A stretch of 42,785 nt of DNA from Sporomusaceae bacterium (GCA_022839045.1 JALHDI010000017.1:1-42785), one strand, 5' to 3'; counted from the first letter of the stretch, positions 7,584 through 17,074 are shown. The notes: generated from the sequence alone by a model not told the origin. Program-made: numbers and translations.

Positions 7584-9212
7584 CTAGACCGTGAACCTGC
7601 GCAGGGCGGCCTGGAGGTTCTGGGAGAGTTGCGCCAGACTCTGGCTGGAGGCGGCGATCTCCTCCATCGTGGCCGACTGCTCCTCGGTCGCCGCCGAGAC
7701 GGATTCCGTCTCGGCCGCTGTCGTCTTGCTCACCGCGTCGATGGCTTTCATCGACGCCACGATCTGTTGGCTGCCGCCGGCCATCTGGCGGATGGCGATC
7801 GACATATCCCTGGTCTGGGCGGAGGCCTGGTTGACGAGAGTGAGAATATGCTCGAACGCCTGCCCGGCACTATTGACAACCCCGCTGCCGACCTTGACCT
7901 CGTGCGTACCGGTATTCATCGCGGCGACTGCCTTGTCGGTATCGGTCTGGATGGCGCCGATCAGCTCGCCGATCTGCATGGAAGCCTCCTGCGACTGCTC
8001 GGCCAGCTTGCGCACCTCCTCGGCCACGACGGCGAACCCGCGGCCGGCCTCCCCGGCCCGGGCCGACTCGATGGCGGCGTTGAGGGCGAGGAGGTTGGTC
8101 TGGCCGGCGATGGTCGAAATAGTGTCGAGTATCTGGCCGATCTCTTTGGAGCGGTCGCCCAGCGTCTGGACAATCTGGGCCGAATCGGCGACCGTCTTTT
8201 CGATGTTGGCGATCTGCCGCACGGCCATAGAGATCTGTTCCGTGCCCTTGCCGGCGGCTTCGGCGGCCTGCGCCGAGGTGGCGGCGACGACCTCGGCGTT
8301 GGCCGTCACCTGCTGGACGTGGGCGACCTGGGTGGCCGTCACGGCAGCCTGGTCGGCGCTGGCGTTAAGCTGTTCGCTCGCCGCCGCCAGCTGTTCGGCC
8401 GATTCGGCCACCTGCTTAATGAGGCCGCGCAGGTTGTCGGTCATCGTGTTGATGGCTAGCGCCACCTGGCCCGCCTCGTCGCGGGAATCCACGACCAGCG
8501 CCTGCCGCGCAAGGTTGCCGGCGGCGACCTCGGTCACGGCGGCGGCCACCTGCTTGAGCGGCCTGGAGACCATGCGGGCGATGGTCAGGCCAAGGGCGAT
8601 GACGGTCAGCAGCGCCGCCAGCCCGATGGCGGTCAATGTCATGCTGGCCACCGTCACGCCATGCGAGCTTTGCTCATGGGCGCTACGGGCCGTTTCGTTG
8701 AACTCGTCGGATATATATCCCAGCTGTTTGTTGATGCCGTCCAGTACGGGGATGGACTGGTAGGTATATATCATGATCGCTTCGTTCATCTTGCCCTCGC
8801 CTGTCAGCTTCAGTACCTGGTCGCGGTTGCCGCGGTAGTTTTTCAGCATCGACGTGAGCAGCTCCAGGTTGCGGCGCTGATCCTCGCTGAGGTTGGTCTT
8901 GTCGAGCTCCAGCAGGTAGAAGTCGACCTTCTCGCCGCGGGTTTTCAAGTCGTCCAGCAGGGCCTTCCGGCGGTCGGCATCCCTGGTAAGCAGATACTCG
9001 AGCACGATCGACTGGGTGGCCTTGATCTCGATTTGCGCCTCGTCGATCAGCTTCACGGATCGCAGCTCGTTCTTGTTCAGGGCCTGCATTACGGCGTCGG
9101 TATTGGCGAGGAAGTAGTAGCCAGTGACGGCGATAGTTGCTACGAAGAAGGCGGCGATAAACACGAGAACGGAAAGCTTATTGGCGATACTGAGGTCTTT
9201 GAAAAATCGCAA
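7584..9212 (-). CDS. methyl-accepting chemotaxis protein (4-helix-bundle sensor)
   Basis: A 542-residue transmembrane chemoreceptor. TM1 lies near 12-34, a periplasmic four-helix-bundle ligand domain near 35-185 and TM2 near 187-210. A HAMP domain spans about 210-262. The cytoplasmic signalling domain has its hairpin tip at [20 protein letters not shown] near 388-407, where CheA and CheW bind. From tip to C-terminus the arm is about 154 residues. From HAMP to tip it is only about 126, so about 28 residues (four heptads) seem missing around residue 296 ([10 protein letters not shown]). Start: the TTG at 9212 follows AAGGAG by 10 nt, and no ATG fits. Ligand unknown. No che genes are nearby. Confidence 0.92.
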   Translation of the reverse strand: MRFFKDLSIANKLSVLVFIAAFFVATIAVTGYYFLANTDAVMQALNKNELRSVKLIDEAQIEIKATQSIVLEYLLTRDADRRKALLDDLKTRGEKVDFYLLELDKTNLSEDQRRNLELLTSMLKNYRGNRDQVLKLTGEGKMNEAIMIYTYQSIPVLDGINKQLGYISDEFNETARSAHEQSSHGVTVASMTLTAIGLAALLTVIALGLTIARMVSRPLKQVAAAVTEVAAGNLARQALVVDSRDEAGQVALAINTMTDNLRGLIKQVAESAEQLAAASEQLNASADQAAVTATQVAHVQQVTANAEVVAATSAQAAEAAGKGTEQISMAVRQIANIEKTVADSAQIVQTLGDRSKEIGQILDTISTIAGQTNLLALNAAIESARAGEAGRGFAVVAEEVRKLAEQSQEASMQIGELIGAIQTDTDKAVAAMNTGTHEVKVGSGVVNSAGQAFEHILTLVNQASAQTRDMSIAIRQMAGGSQQIVASMKAIDAVSKTTAAETESVSAATEEQSATMEEIAASSQSLAQLSQNLQAALRRFTV

Positions 9213-9343
9213 GGAAGCTCAACTCCTTCGGTATGGTCGTTACCGGGTAGCGTTGAAAAAAACTGGCATAAAAAGCTAATTTTTTTAGATTGTTTCGACA
9301 TAATTCGCGGAAATCCCTTCCTAAATTAACGGTCTGAATAATA

Positions 9344-9372
9344 TTGACGCCGTTCATGAAACAGGATAATAT
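9344..9372 (+). promoter_or_regulatory. promoter of the cadC-cadA-type operon
   Basis: TTGACG (9344-9349), 17-nt spacer, TAATAT (9367-9372). The metal-responsive operator begins 2 nt after the -10 box. Confidence 0.78.
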
Positions 9373-9373
9373 A

Positions 9374-9399
9374 AATACGTGAACAGATATTCATATATT
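9374..9399 (+). promoter_or_regulatory. SmtB/CadC-type metal operator
   Basis: A 12-2-12 imperfect palindrome with core TGAACA-GA-TATTCA, flanked by AATACG and TATATT. It is nearly identical to the operator class bound by SmtB/ArsR metal repressors. It covers the predicted transcription start, so the repressor should block initiation until metal binds. Confidence 0.88.
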
Positions 9400-9412
9400 G
9401 AGGTGAATTGCC

Positions 9413-9775
9413 GTGCCCGAATTCGATAACGCCGTCTGCGAAGAAGTCTGCCTGCACCCGGAAGTCATCCGCGCCGCCCGGGCCGAGGCGCTGACCGAGG
9501 ACGACGCCCGTGAACTGGCCGAGATATTCAAGATCCTCGGCGATCCGACGCGCGTCAAGATGCTGCAGGCCTTGTCCCGCCGCGAGCTGTGCGTGTGCGA
9601 CATCGCGGCCGTCGTCGGCATGGGCCAGTCGGCCGTTTCCCACCAACTGCGCCTCCTGCGCGGGGCCCGGCTCGTCAAATACCGCCGCGAAGGCAGAATG
9701 GTCTGGTATTCACTCGATGACGAACACATCGCCGTCCTGATGGCCCAAGGCATCGAACACATAAAACACAGATAG
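9413..9775 (+). CDS. cadC: ArsR/SmtB-family metal-responsive repressor, CadC type
   Basis: A 120-residue winged-helix repressor. It shows both known metal sites of the CadC class. The alpha3N site is seen as Cys9 and Cys13 (CEEVC) with ELCVCDI in the recognition-helix region. The alpha5 site is seen as the DDEH...H..H pattern (YSLDDEHIAVLMAQGIEHIKH region). This arrangement responds to cadmium, lead or zinc. The recognition helix reads GMGQSAVSHQLRLLRGA. GTG at 9413 follows GAGGTG by 7 nt. It represses its own operon through the operator at 9374-9399. The P-type ATPase gene starts 10 nt after its stop. Confidence 0.88.
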   Translation: MPEFDNAVCEEVCLHPEVIRAARAEALTEDDARELAEIFKILGDPTRVKMLQALSRRELCVCDIAAVVGMGQSAVSHQLRLLRGARLVKYRREGRMVWYSLDDEHIAVLMAQGIEHIKHR

Positions 9776-9785
9776 GATGAGGCAA

Positions 9786-11951
9786 ATGATCGAAAAAGCC
9801 TGCGGCTGCGGCTGCTGCGGCGCCGCCGCGGCGCCTGCGGGCGCCGTTCCGGCGGCGGAGGAGGGGATGAGCGTCTACCTCCTCGGCGGTCTGGACTGCG
9901 CCGACTGCGCCGCCAAACTCGAAAAAAGAATCGCGTCCCTGGCCGGCGTGCGGCAGGCGAAGGTGAATTTCGCCACCGCCAAGCTGGCGGTCGCCCACAC
10001 CCTCAGCGACGCGGCGATAATCAAGGCGGTCGAAGGGGCCGGCTACCGCGCCCGGCGGGCCGGCGCCCCGGAGGAAGCGCCGCCGGGTTGGCGACGCGAC
10101 TCGCGGACGCTGGCGACGCTCGCGTCCGGGCTGCTGCTGGCTGCGGCCGCCGGCTCCGACCTACTGGGCGCCGCTCCGGCCTGGACGGCGTCTGTCTACG
10201 CGTTGGCCGCCCTGACCGGGGGGGGGCACGCCGCCCGCAGCGGCTTGTCCGGCCTGAAGTCGCTGTCCCTCGACATGAACTTCCTCATGACCGTTGCCGT
10301 CATCGGCGCGGCGGCCATCGGCGAGTGGAGCGAGGGAGCGACGGTGGCTTTCCTCTTTTCCCTCGGCAACACGCTCCAGACCTACACCCTCGACAAGACC
10401 CGCCGGGCCGTGCGGGCGTTGATGGAGCTGGCCCCGTCGGAAGCGACGGTACTCGCCGGCGGCATCGAGGAACGGCGGCCGGTGGCGGCGATCGTTCCCG
10501 GCAGCGTGATCCTCGTCAGACCTGGGGAAAGGGTCGCGCTCGACGGCATCGTGCGCGACGGCCATTCGGCCGTCGATGAGGCCGCCCTCACCGGCGAATC
10601 GCTGCCGGTGGAAAAAACGGCCGGCGACAAGGTCTACGCCGGCACCGTCAACCAGCACGGCGTGCTGGCGATCGAGGTCGCCAAGCCGGCCGCCGATTCC
10701 ACCCTCGCCAAGATCATGCACCTTGTCGAGGAGGCCCAGGCCCAGCGCGCCCCTTCCCAACAGTTCGTGGACAAATTCGCCCGCTACTACACGCCGGCGG
10801 TGCTGACAGCCGCCGCCGCCATTATGCTCCTGCCCTGGCTGGCCTTCGCCCAGCCCTTCGCCCCCTGGTTCTACAAAGGGTTGGTACTGCTCGTCATCTC
10901 CTGTCCCTGCGCCCTCGTCATCTCTACCCCGGTGTCGGTCGTCGCCGCCATCGGCAACGCTTCCAAGCGAGGCGTGCTCATCAAGGGCGGCGCCTACCTG
11001 GAAAAACTGGGCTCCCTCCGCGCGGTGGCCTTCGACAAAACCGGCACATTCACCCACGGCCGGCCCCGGGTGACCGACGTCATCCCGCTGGACGGCCTGG
11101 CCGCCGCCGACCTGCTCGCCCTGGCCGCGGCGGTGGAGAAATGGTCCGAGCATCCCGTCGCCCGGGCGATCGTCGCTGCCGCCGCCGGGCGGGAACTCAA
11201 GCCGGCGGCCGCCTTCCGCGCCCTGGTGGGCCGGGGAGCGCAGGCCGAGGTGGACGGCGCCGTCGTCTATGTCGGCAACGCCCGGCTGTTCGTCGATCTC
11301 GGCCATAGCCTGGCGCAGCACGAGGCGGTGCTCGCCGGACTCGAAGCGGCCGGCAAGACGGCGATGCTCGTCGGCACCGCGGAAACGATCTTAGGCGTGG
11401 TCGCCGTCGCCGACACGCTACGGGCCGACAGTGCCGCCGCCGTCGCGGCGCTGCGCCGGGCCGGCATCGGGCACGTGGCCATGCTCACCGGCGACAACCG
11501 CCGGGCGGCCGACGCCGTCGCCGCCAGTATCAAGCTCGACGGCGCCTACAGCGAGCTCATGCCCGCCGACAAGGTGCGGGTGGTCAGAGACCTTGCCGGC
11601 CGCTACGGCGGCGTGGCGATGGTGGGGGACGGCGTCAACGACGCCCCGGCCCTGGCGTCCGCCGACGTCGGCGTCGCCATGGGAGCCGCCGGCTCGGACG
11701 CCGCCCTGGAGACGGCCGACATCGCCCTCATGGCCGACGACCTCGGCAAGCTGGCGTACGTCATCCGCCTCAGCCGCAAGACGGTCGCGGTCATCAAGGA
11801 GAACATCGCCTTCGCCGTCGCCGTCAAAGCGGTCTTCATCGCCCTGACCTTCGCCGGGCTCGCCAACCTGTGGCTGGCCGTCTTCGCCGACACGGGGGCG
11901 GCGCTGCTCGTCACCCTCAACGGCATGCGGCTGATGCGGGAACTCGGCTAA
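9786..11951 (+). CDS. cadA: heavy-metal P1B-type ATPase, Cd/Zn/Pb exporter
   Basis: A 721-residue metal pump that exports soft divalent cations using ATP. In order it has a short Cys-rich leader (CGCGCCG), one HMA domain with GLDCADC (Cys38, Cys41), the actuator TGES near 269-272, the membrane metal site CPC near 373-375, the phosphorylation motif DKTGT near 417-421, SEHPVA near 460 and GDGVNDAPALA before the final membrane pair. CPC with CadC regulation points to Cd/Zn/Pb rather than copper. Two in-frame ATGs exist. The one at 9786 has AGGATGAGG at good spacing and is preferred over 9777. It is cotranscribed with the repressor. Confidence 0.92.
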   Translation: MIEKACGCGCCGAAAAPAGAVPAAEEGMSVYLLGGLDCADCAAKLEKRIASLAGVRQAKVNFATAKLAVAHTLSDAAIIKAVEGAGYRARRAGAPEEAPPGWRRDSRTLATLASGLLLAAAAGSDLLGAAPAWTASVYALAALTGGGHAARSGLSGLKSLSLDMNFLMTVAVIGAAAIGEWSEGATVAFLFSLGNTLQTYTLDKTRRAVRALMELAPSEATVLAGGIEERRPVAAIVPGSVILVRPGERVALDGIVRDGHSAVDEAALTGESLPVEKTAGDKVYAGTVNQHGVLAIEVAKPAADSTLAKIMHLVEEAQAQRAPSQQFVDKFARYYTPAVLTAAAAIMLLPWLAFAQPFAPWFYKGLVLLVISCPCALVISTPVSVVAAIGNASKRGVLIKGGAYLEKLGSLRAVAFDKTGTFTHGRPRVTDVIPLDGLAAADLLALAAAVEKWSEHPVARAIVAAAAGRELKPAAAFRALVGRGAQAEVDGAVVYVGNARLFVDLGHSLAQHEAVLAGLEAAGKTAMLVGTAETILGVVAVADTLRADSAAAVAALRRAGIGHVAMLTGDNRRAADAVAASIKLDGAYSELMPADKVRVVRDLAGRYGGVAMVGDGVNDAPALASADVGVAMGAAGSDAALETADIALMADDLGKLAYVIRLSRKTVAVIKENIAFAVAVKAVFIALTFAGLANLWLAVFADTGAALLVTLNGMRLMRELG

Positions 11952-11959
11952 CCCTTGCG

Positions 11960-11987
11960 GCGCCTGCCCCGGCAGGCGCTGCCTTTT
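11960..11987 (+). terminator. likely terminator of the cad operon
   Basis: GCGCCTGC/GCAGGCGC with a CCCG loop, then TGCCTTTTC. The stem is strong but the T-run is short. Confidence 0.55.
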
Positions 11988-12005
11988 CATATACGCGCAT
12001 CTTCG

Positions 12006-12034
12006 TTGACACTATTTGTCGCCAACGGTAAAAT
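12006..12034 (+). promoter_or_regulatory. promoter of the purine-riboswitch operon
   Basis: TTGACA (12006-12011), 17-nt spacer, TAAAAT (12029-12034). The aptamer starts 20 nt further on. Confidence 0.82.
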
Positions 12035-12053
12035 AATAGTACAAATAAATATT

Positions 12054-12118
12054 CTCGTATATTTTTGGGGATATGGCCCAGAAGTCTCTACAGGCAACCG
12101 TAAATTGCCGGCTACGAG
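12054..12118 (+). ncRNA. purine riboswitch, guanine class
   Basis: P1 is CTCGTA...TACGAG. The P2 hairpin has the invariant GATATGG loop (TGGG/CCCA stem), the junction reads GTCTCTAC, and the P3 hairpin has the CCGTAAA loop (GGCAA/TTGCC stem). In the 3' junction (GGCTAC) the specificity base that pairs with the ligand is C, which selects guanine, hypoxanthine or xanthine over adenine. The terminator at 12173-12203 lies between aptamer and operon. This fits purine control of the xanthine-dehydrogenase-type genes and permease downstream. Confidence 0.92.
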
Positions 12119-12172
12119 TGAAAAAGCCACCTGGGGACCAGACCCCGGCGGGGATTTTTGCTCATCGAGGAA

Positions 12173-12203
12173 AGCGAAATCCTTCGCTGGGTTTTCTTTT
12201 TTT
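12173..12203 (+). terminator. purine riboswitch terminator
   Basis: AGCGAA/TTCGCT stem with loop ATCC, then GGGTTTTCTTTTTTT. A GC-rich segment with CCCC/GGGG potential (12131-12153) lies between aptamer and terminator and may form the alternative structure. Confidence 0.75.
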
Positions 12204-12221
12204 GAGAGAGAGGAGGACATC

Positions 12222-13013
12222 ATGTTTACAGTCCAAGAGCTCGTCCGGCCGCAGACGCTGGACGAAGCCTACCGGGTGCTGACCGCGCACCCCGACAACG
12301 CGCTCCTGGGCGGCTGCGCCTTCCTGCGGATGGGCGGCAGGAAGATCGCCGCCGCCGTCGACCTGTCGCGGCTCGGCCTCGACTATATCCGCGAGGCGGA
12401 CGGCTGCCTCGAAATGGGGGCGATGACGACCTTCCGCGCGTTGGAGACCCATCCCGCCTGCCGGGATAATTTCCGGGGCATGCTGCCCCGGGCGGTAGGC
12501 AACGTCCTCGGCGTCCAGTTCCGCAACCTCGTCACCGTGGGCGCCTCAGTCTTCTCCAAATACGGCTTTTCCGACCTCGTCACCGCCCTCCTGGCGCTCG
12601 ACACCGACGTCGAGCTGCACGGCGGGGGTCGGATGCCGCTCGCGGCCTTCCTGGACAAGCCGTACACCAGGGACATCCTTACCCGGATATATATAAGAAA
12701 AGACGGCCGCGACGCCGCCTACCAGAGCCTGCGCAACTCGGCCAGCGACTTCCCGGTCGTCAACGCCGCCGTATCGCGCCGCGGCGACCGGTGGACGGTC
12801 GCGGTCGGAGCCAGGCCGGCCAGGGCCCAGCTCGCCCCCACGGCCGCCGCAGCCTTGGGCGGCGGGGCGGGCCCCGACGAGGCCGCTTCGCTGGCCGCCG
12901 GCGAACTCTCCTTCGGCGGCAACCTCAAGGCGTCGGCCGAATACCGCCGCGCGATGGCCGCTGTCCTCGTCAAACGCGCCGCGCTGGAGGTGCTGTCATG
13001 CGCATCGAAGTAA
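12222..13013 (+). CDS. molybdenum hydroxylase FAD-binding subunit (xanthine dehydrogenase type)
   Basis: A 263-residue FAD-binding subunit of the CO dehydrogenase/xanthine dehydrogenase flavoprotein family. The N-terminal half shows LLGGCAFLRMG near 27-37, in the position of the FAD pyrophosphate loop. FRNLVTVGASVFSKYGFSD near 105-123 corresponds to the second FAD-contact stretch (usually R.xATxGGN). It passes electrons from the iron-sulfur subunit to an external acceptor. ATG at 12222 follows AGGAGG. An upstream extension of the frame runs through the riboswitch and is rejected. It overlaps the next gene by 16 nt, showing translational coupling in the three-subunit operon. Confidence 0.85.
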   Translation: MFTVQELVRPQTLDEAYRVLTAHPDNALLGGCAFLRMGGRKIAAAVDLSRLGLDYIREADGCLEMGAMTTFRALETHPACRDNFRGMLPRAVGNVLGVQFRNLVTVGASVFSKYGFSDLVTALLALDTDVELHGGGRMPLAAFLDKPYTRDILTRIYIRKDGRDAAYQSLRNSASDFPVVNAAVSRRGDRWTVAVGARPARAQLAPTAAAALGGGAGPDEAASLAAGELSFGGNLKASAEYRRAMAAVLVKRAALEVLSCASK

Positions 13014-13450
13014 TCCTGAACGGCAAAAAAACCGTCCTCGAAGTGGCGGCCGACGAAATGCTCGCCGACACCCTGCGGGCCGTCGGCTTCGCCAGTATCC
13101 GCCGCGGCTGCGACACCACCTGCTGCGGCCTCTGCACCGTGTGGGTGGACGGCCGGCCGACCCTGTCCTGCGCCACCCTGGCCGCACGGCTGGACGGCCA
13201 CAGCATCACCACCATCGAAGGCGTCGCCGGCGAAGCCGAAGCGTTCGCCCGCCTGCTCGTCGCCGAGGGCGCCGAGCAATGCGGTTTTTGCAGCCCCGGC
13301 TTCATCATGACGGTGCTGGCGATGAAACGCGAACTGGTCAACCCCACCGACGAGGAGATAATCCATTACCTCACCGGCAACCTTTGCCGCTGCACCGGCT
13401 ACATGGGCCAGCTGCGGGCGGTCAAAAAGTTCCTGGAGGTGCGGCCATGA
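12998..13450 (+). CDS. molybdenum hydroxylase [2Fe-2S] subunit
   Basis: A 150-residue iron-sulfur subunit. The plant-ferredoxin-type cluster is seen as GCDTTCCGLC with a later TLSC. The C-terminal helical cluster motif is QCGFCSPG followed by LCRCTGY. Both clusters relay electrons from the molybdenum centre to FAD. The length is typical of small subunits of three-subunit enzymes. The ATG lies within the end of the FAD-subunit gene, and its TGA overlaps the next gene's ATG (ATGA). Confidence 0.93.
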   Translation: MRIEVILNGKKTVLEVAADEMLADTLRAVGFASIRRGCDTTCCGLCTVWVDGRPTLSCATLAARLDGHSITTIEGVAGEAEAFARLLVAEGAEQCGFCSPGFIMTVLAMKRELVNPTDEEIIHYLTGNLCRCTGYMGQLRAVKKFLEVRP

Positions 13451-15714
13451 AAATCGTCGGCAAAGGCGTCGCCAAAATCGACGGGCTGGCCATCGCCACC
13501 GGCAAGCCCCTGTACACCGAAGACCTCGCCCCCGCCAACGCCCTGGTGGTCAAAATCCTCCGCAGCCCCTACGCGTCGGCGCGCATCAAAGCCATCGACA
13601 CCGCCGCCGCCGAAAGCGTCGAAGGGGTGGCGTGTGTCCTCACCCACAGGGACGTGCCCAAGGCGAGGTTTACCCTCGCCGGACAGACCTACCCCGAGCC
13701 CTCCCCCTACGACCGGCTCATCCTCGAAGACCTCGTCCGCTACGTCGGCGACGAGGTGGCCATCGTCGCGGCCGCCGACGAGCGCGCGGCCCAAAAGGCG
13801 CTGGAGCTCATCAAGGTCGACTACGAGGTGCTGACGCCGGTGCTCGACTTCGAGCACGCCATCGGCCACCCCGCGGTCGTCCACCCCGAAGCCGACCTCC
13901 ACTGCAACTTCGACATCGGCCACGACCGGCTGCGTAACATCGCCGCCACCCACAAGGTCGAGGTGGGCGACGTCGCCGCCGAACTGGCCGCCAGTGACGT
14001 CGTTGTCGAGGAAACCTACTACACTCAGGCCCAGGCCCAGGCGATGATGGAAACCTACCGGGCCTTCAGCTATCTCGACCACGCCGGCCGCCTGGTGGTG
14101 GTAAGCTCGACCCAGATCCCTTTCCACGTGCGGCGGCACCTCGCCCGCGCCCTTGAGCTGCCGGCCAGCCGCATACGGGTAATAAAGCCCCGTATCGGCG
14201 GCGGCTTCGGCGGCAAGCAGACCGCGGTGGCCGAGATATTCGCAGCCATCGTCACCCTCCGCACCGGCCGGCCGGCCAAGATCGTCTACGAGCGCAAGGA
14301 AACCTTCACCGCCACCAACAGCCGCCACGCCATGCGCTTCAAAGTGCGGCTGGGGGCGGACCGCGACGGCCTCATCCGAGCTATCGACGTCGAGTGCCTG
14401 TCCGACACCGGCGCCTACGGCGAGCATGCCCCCACCGTCTTCTCCGTTGCCAGCGAAAAGAGCCTGCCGCTCTACAACAAGGCGCGCGCCGTCCGCTACG
14501 CCGGCCACGCCGTCTACACAAACAAAATGCCGGCCGGGGCGATGCGTGGCTACGGCGCCACCCAGGGCTGTTTCGCAATCGAATCGGCGGTCAACAAGCT
14601 CGCCGACGCCCTCGGCATCGACCCGTGCGAGCTCCGGCGCAAAAACATTATCAAAGCCGGCGAAATCGACATCTACCACAACCGCGTCCTCGGCAGCTCG
14701 TCCCTCGATAAGTGCATTGAGCGCGGTCGCGAGCTCATCGGCTGGCAGGACAAGTACCCCCGCCGCGACCTCGGCGGCAAAGTGCGGGCCGTCGGCATGG
14801 CGGTCACCATGCAGGGCTCGGGCATCGCCGGCATCGACACCGCCTCGGCCGAGGTGCGCCTGGGCGACGACGGCAACTACACCCTCCTCCTCGGCTCGAC
14901 CGATATGGGCACAGGCAGCGACACCATCCTCGCCCAGATGGCGGCCGAGGTGCTCCAGACGCCGCTCGACACCATCATCGTCCACGCTGCCGACACCGAT
15001 GTATCGCCCTTCGACACCGGCTCCTACGCCTCCAGCACCGCCTACGTCACCGGCATGGCCGTCGTCAAGGCCGCCGGCGAGCTCAGGGAAAAGATAATCG
15101 CCGCCGCTGCCGGGCTTATGAACGCCGCGCCGGAAGCGGTAACCTTCGACGGCGCCGTCCTCACCGGTCCCGCCGGCGCCAGGCTCACCCTCGCCGAGCT
15201 CGCCCAGCGGTCGGTCGTCGGCCCCGACCGTCGGCAGCTGTCCGGTTACGCCAGCCACGGCAGCCCGGTGTCGCCGCCCCCCTTCGTGGCCGGCTTCGCC
15301 GAAATCGCGGTCGACAAGGAAACCGGCAAGGTCGAACTGCTCGACTACGTCGCGGTCGTCGACTGCGGCACCGTCGTCAACCCCAACCTCGCGCGGGTCC
15401 AGGCCGAGGGCGGCCTGGTGCAGGGCATCGGCCTGGCGCTCTACGAAGACGTCAGGCACGACGAGCGCGGCGGCCTGCAGACCAATTCCTTCATGACCTA
15501 CAAGATACCCAGCCGCAAGGATATCGGCACCATCCGGGTGTTCTTCGAGGAAAGCTACGAGCCCACCGGGCCGTTCGGCGCCAAATCGGTCGGCGAGGTC
15601 GTCGCCAACACGCCGGCGCCGGCCATCGCCCACGCCGTCCACAACGCCGTCGGGGCATGGCTTACCCGCCTGCCGCTGACCCCCGAAAAAGTATTCGCCA
15701 CCATGACGAAATGA
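13447..15714 (+). CDS. molybdenum hydroxylase catalytic (molybdopterin-binding) subunit, xanthine dehydrogenase type
   Basis: A 755-residue catalytic subunit. The motifs of the xanthine-dehydrogenase family appear in order: GGGFGGKQT near 250, GAMRGYGATQ near 365, STDMGTGSDT near 485 and, near the C-terminus, GPFGAKSVGE, whose Glu is the expected catalytic base. Length and subunit split (FAD, 2Fe-2S, Mo) match purine-oxidising enzymes of anaerobic Firmicutes. The purine riboswitch and the permease downstream support a purine substrate. Hydroxylases of other N-heterocycles share this fold, so xanthine is inferred. A mobB gene at 40.5 kb could serve cofactor supply but is not linked. Confidence 0.88.
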   Translation: MKIVGKGVAKIDGLAIATGKPLYTEDLAPANALVVKILRSPYASARIKAIDTAAAESVEGVACVLTHRDVPKARFTLAGQTYPEPSPYDRLILEDLVRYVGDEVAIVAAADERAAQKALELIKVDYEVLTPVLDFEHAIGHPAVVHPEADLHCNFDIGHDRLRNIAATHKVEVGDVAAELAASDVVVEETYYTQAQAQAMMETYRAFSYLDHAGRLVVVSSTQIPFHVRRHLARALELPASRIRVIKPRIGGGFGGKQTAVAEIFAAIVTLRTGRPAKIVYERKETFTATNSRHAMRFKVRLGADRDGLIRAIDVECLSDTGAYGEHAPTVFSVASEKSLPLYNKARAVRYAGHAVYTNKMPAGAMRGYGATQGCFAIESAVNKLADALGIDPCELRRKNIIKAGEIDIYHNRVLGSSSLDKCIERGRELIGWQDKYPRRDLGGKVRAVGMAVTMQGSGIAGIDTASAEVRLGDDGNYTLLLGSTDMGTGSDTILAQMAAEVLQTPLDTIIVHAADTDVSPFDTGSYASSTAYVTGMAVVKAAGELREKIIAAAAGLMNAAPEAVTFDGAVLTGPAGARLTLAELAQRSVVGPDRRQLSGYASHGSPVSPPPFVAGFAEIAVDKETGKVELLDYVAVVDCGTVVNPNLARVQAEGGLVQGIGLALYEDVRHDERGGLQTNSFMTYKIPSRKDIGTIRVFFEESYEPTGPFGAKSVGEVVANTPAPAIAHAVHNAVGAWLTRLPLTPEKVFATMTK

Positions 15715-15735
15715 GCCGAAGGAGAGAAACCGCGC

Positions 15736-17070
15736 ATGTACACCGACAAAGTTCACCCCGTCGATGAAATCCTCCCCAAGGGCCAATTGTTCGCCTACGG
15801 CCTCCAGCACGTCATGGCCATGTACGCCGGCTGCGTCGCCGTGCCCCTCATCATCGCCAACGCCCTGGGGCTCACCAAGGATCAGCTCATCTACCTCATC
15901 AACGCCGACCTCTTCACCGTCGGCATCGCCACCATCATCCAGTCCTTCGGCTTCCTCAACATGGGGGTCAAGCTGCCGATCGTGCAGGGCGTCTCCTTCG
16001 CGGCCGTCATGCCGATGATTATGGTCGGCAAGATGCACGGCATCCAGGGCATCTTCGGCTCGATCATCGTCGCCGGACTGCTGGCCTACCTCATCAGCCC
16101 CTACTTCAGCCGCCTCATCCGCTACTTTCCGCCGGTCGTCACCGGCACTATCATCACCATTATCGGCGTCTCGCTCCTGCCGGTGGCCGTCCGCTGGGCG
16201 GGCGGCGGCGTGCCCGGCGCGCCGGGGTTCGCCAGTCCCAAGAACATCGCCATGGCCTTCGCCGTCCTCGTGCTGACGGTCGGCTACTACCGCTTTCTCA
16301 AAGGCTTCTGGAGCAGCATCGCCGTCCTGCTCGGCCTCGTGTCCGGCACCCTCATCGCCTTCGTCCTCGGCTACACCGACTTCGCCAAGGTGGCCACCGC
16401 CGCCTGGTTCGGCATCACCACTCCCTTCGCTTTCGGCATGCCCACCTTTGACCTCATGGCCATCCTCACCATCTTCCTCGCCATGCTGGTCATCATGACC
16501 GAAACCACCGGCGACATGATCGCCGTCGGCGAGATGGTCGGCCGGCCGGTCACGCAGCAAGACGTCGTGCGCGGCCTCAGGGCCGACGGCTTCGCCACCA
16601 TGCTCGGCGGCGTCATGAACACCTTCCCCTATTCGGCCTTCGCCCAGAACGTCGGCCTCGTCGGCCTCACGGGGGTCAAAAGCCGCTTCGTCATCGTCGC
16701 CGCCGGCCTCATCCTCATGGTCCTCGGCCTCTTCCCCAAAGCCGCCGCCGTCGTCGCCGCCATCCCCATGCCGGTGCTCGGCGGGGCGGGCATCGCCATG
16801 TTCGGCATGGTCGCCGCCAGCGGTATCCGCGTCCTCGGCAAGGTCTCCTTCGCAGGCAACCACAACGCCATGATCGTCGCCGTCAGCCTCGGCGTCGGCC
16901 TCATCCCCCTCGCCGTCCCCACCTTCTACCACGGCTTTCCCGCCTGGGCGCAGCTCTTTCTCCACAGCGGCATCACCACCGGCAGCATCATCGCCGTCGG
17001 CCTCAACTACTGCTTCAACGAACTCGGCCGCAAAAGCGCCGCTCTTCCCGAAAACGCCCTCTCTGAATAA
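15736..17070 (+). CDS. NCS2-family xanthine/purine permease
   Basis: A 444-residue membrane protein with about 14 hydrophobic segments. The family pattern is clear: YGLQHVMAMYAG near 22-33 (the NCS2 QH motif), FGSIIVAGLLAYLI near 110, the substrate-site segment TETTGDMIAVGE near 256-267, and the signature QNVGLVGLTGVKSRFV near 301-316. NCS2 members take up xanthine, uric acid or uracil by proton symport. The riboswitch and hydroxylase operon favour xanthine or a related purine. ATG at 15736 follows GGAGAG, 21 nt after the catalytic subunit. Confidence 0.92.
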   Translation: MYTDKVHPVDEILPKGQLFAYGLQHVMAMYAGCVAVPLIIANALGLTKDQLIYLINADLFTVGIATIIQSFGFLNMGVKLPIVQGVSFAAVMPMIMVGKMHGIQGIFGSIIVAGLLAYLISPYFSRLIRYFPPVVTGTIITIIGVSLLPVAVRWAGGGVPGAPGFASPKNIAMAFAVLVLTVGYYRFLKGFWSSIAVLLGLVSGTLIAFVLGYTDFAKVATAAWFGITTPFAFGMPTFDLMAILTIFLAMLVIMTETTGDMIAVGEMVGRPVTQQDVVRGLRADGFATMLGGVMNTFPYSAFAQNVGLVGLTGVKSRFVIVAAGLILMVLGLFPKAAAVVAAIPMPVLGGAGIAMFGMVAASGIRVLGKVSFAGNHNAMIVAVSLGVGLIPLAVPTFYHGFPAWAQLFLHSGITTGSIIAVGLNYCFNELGRKSAALPENALSE

Positions 17071-17074
17071 GCGT

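Noticed and set aside
9213..9343. Sigma28 (FliA-type) promoter for the chemoreceptor
   Set aside because: I looked for TAAA-N15-GCCGATAA on the minus strand. TAAA occurs but no matching -10 does.
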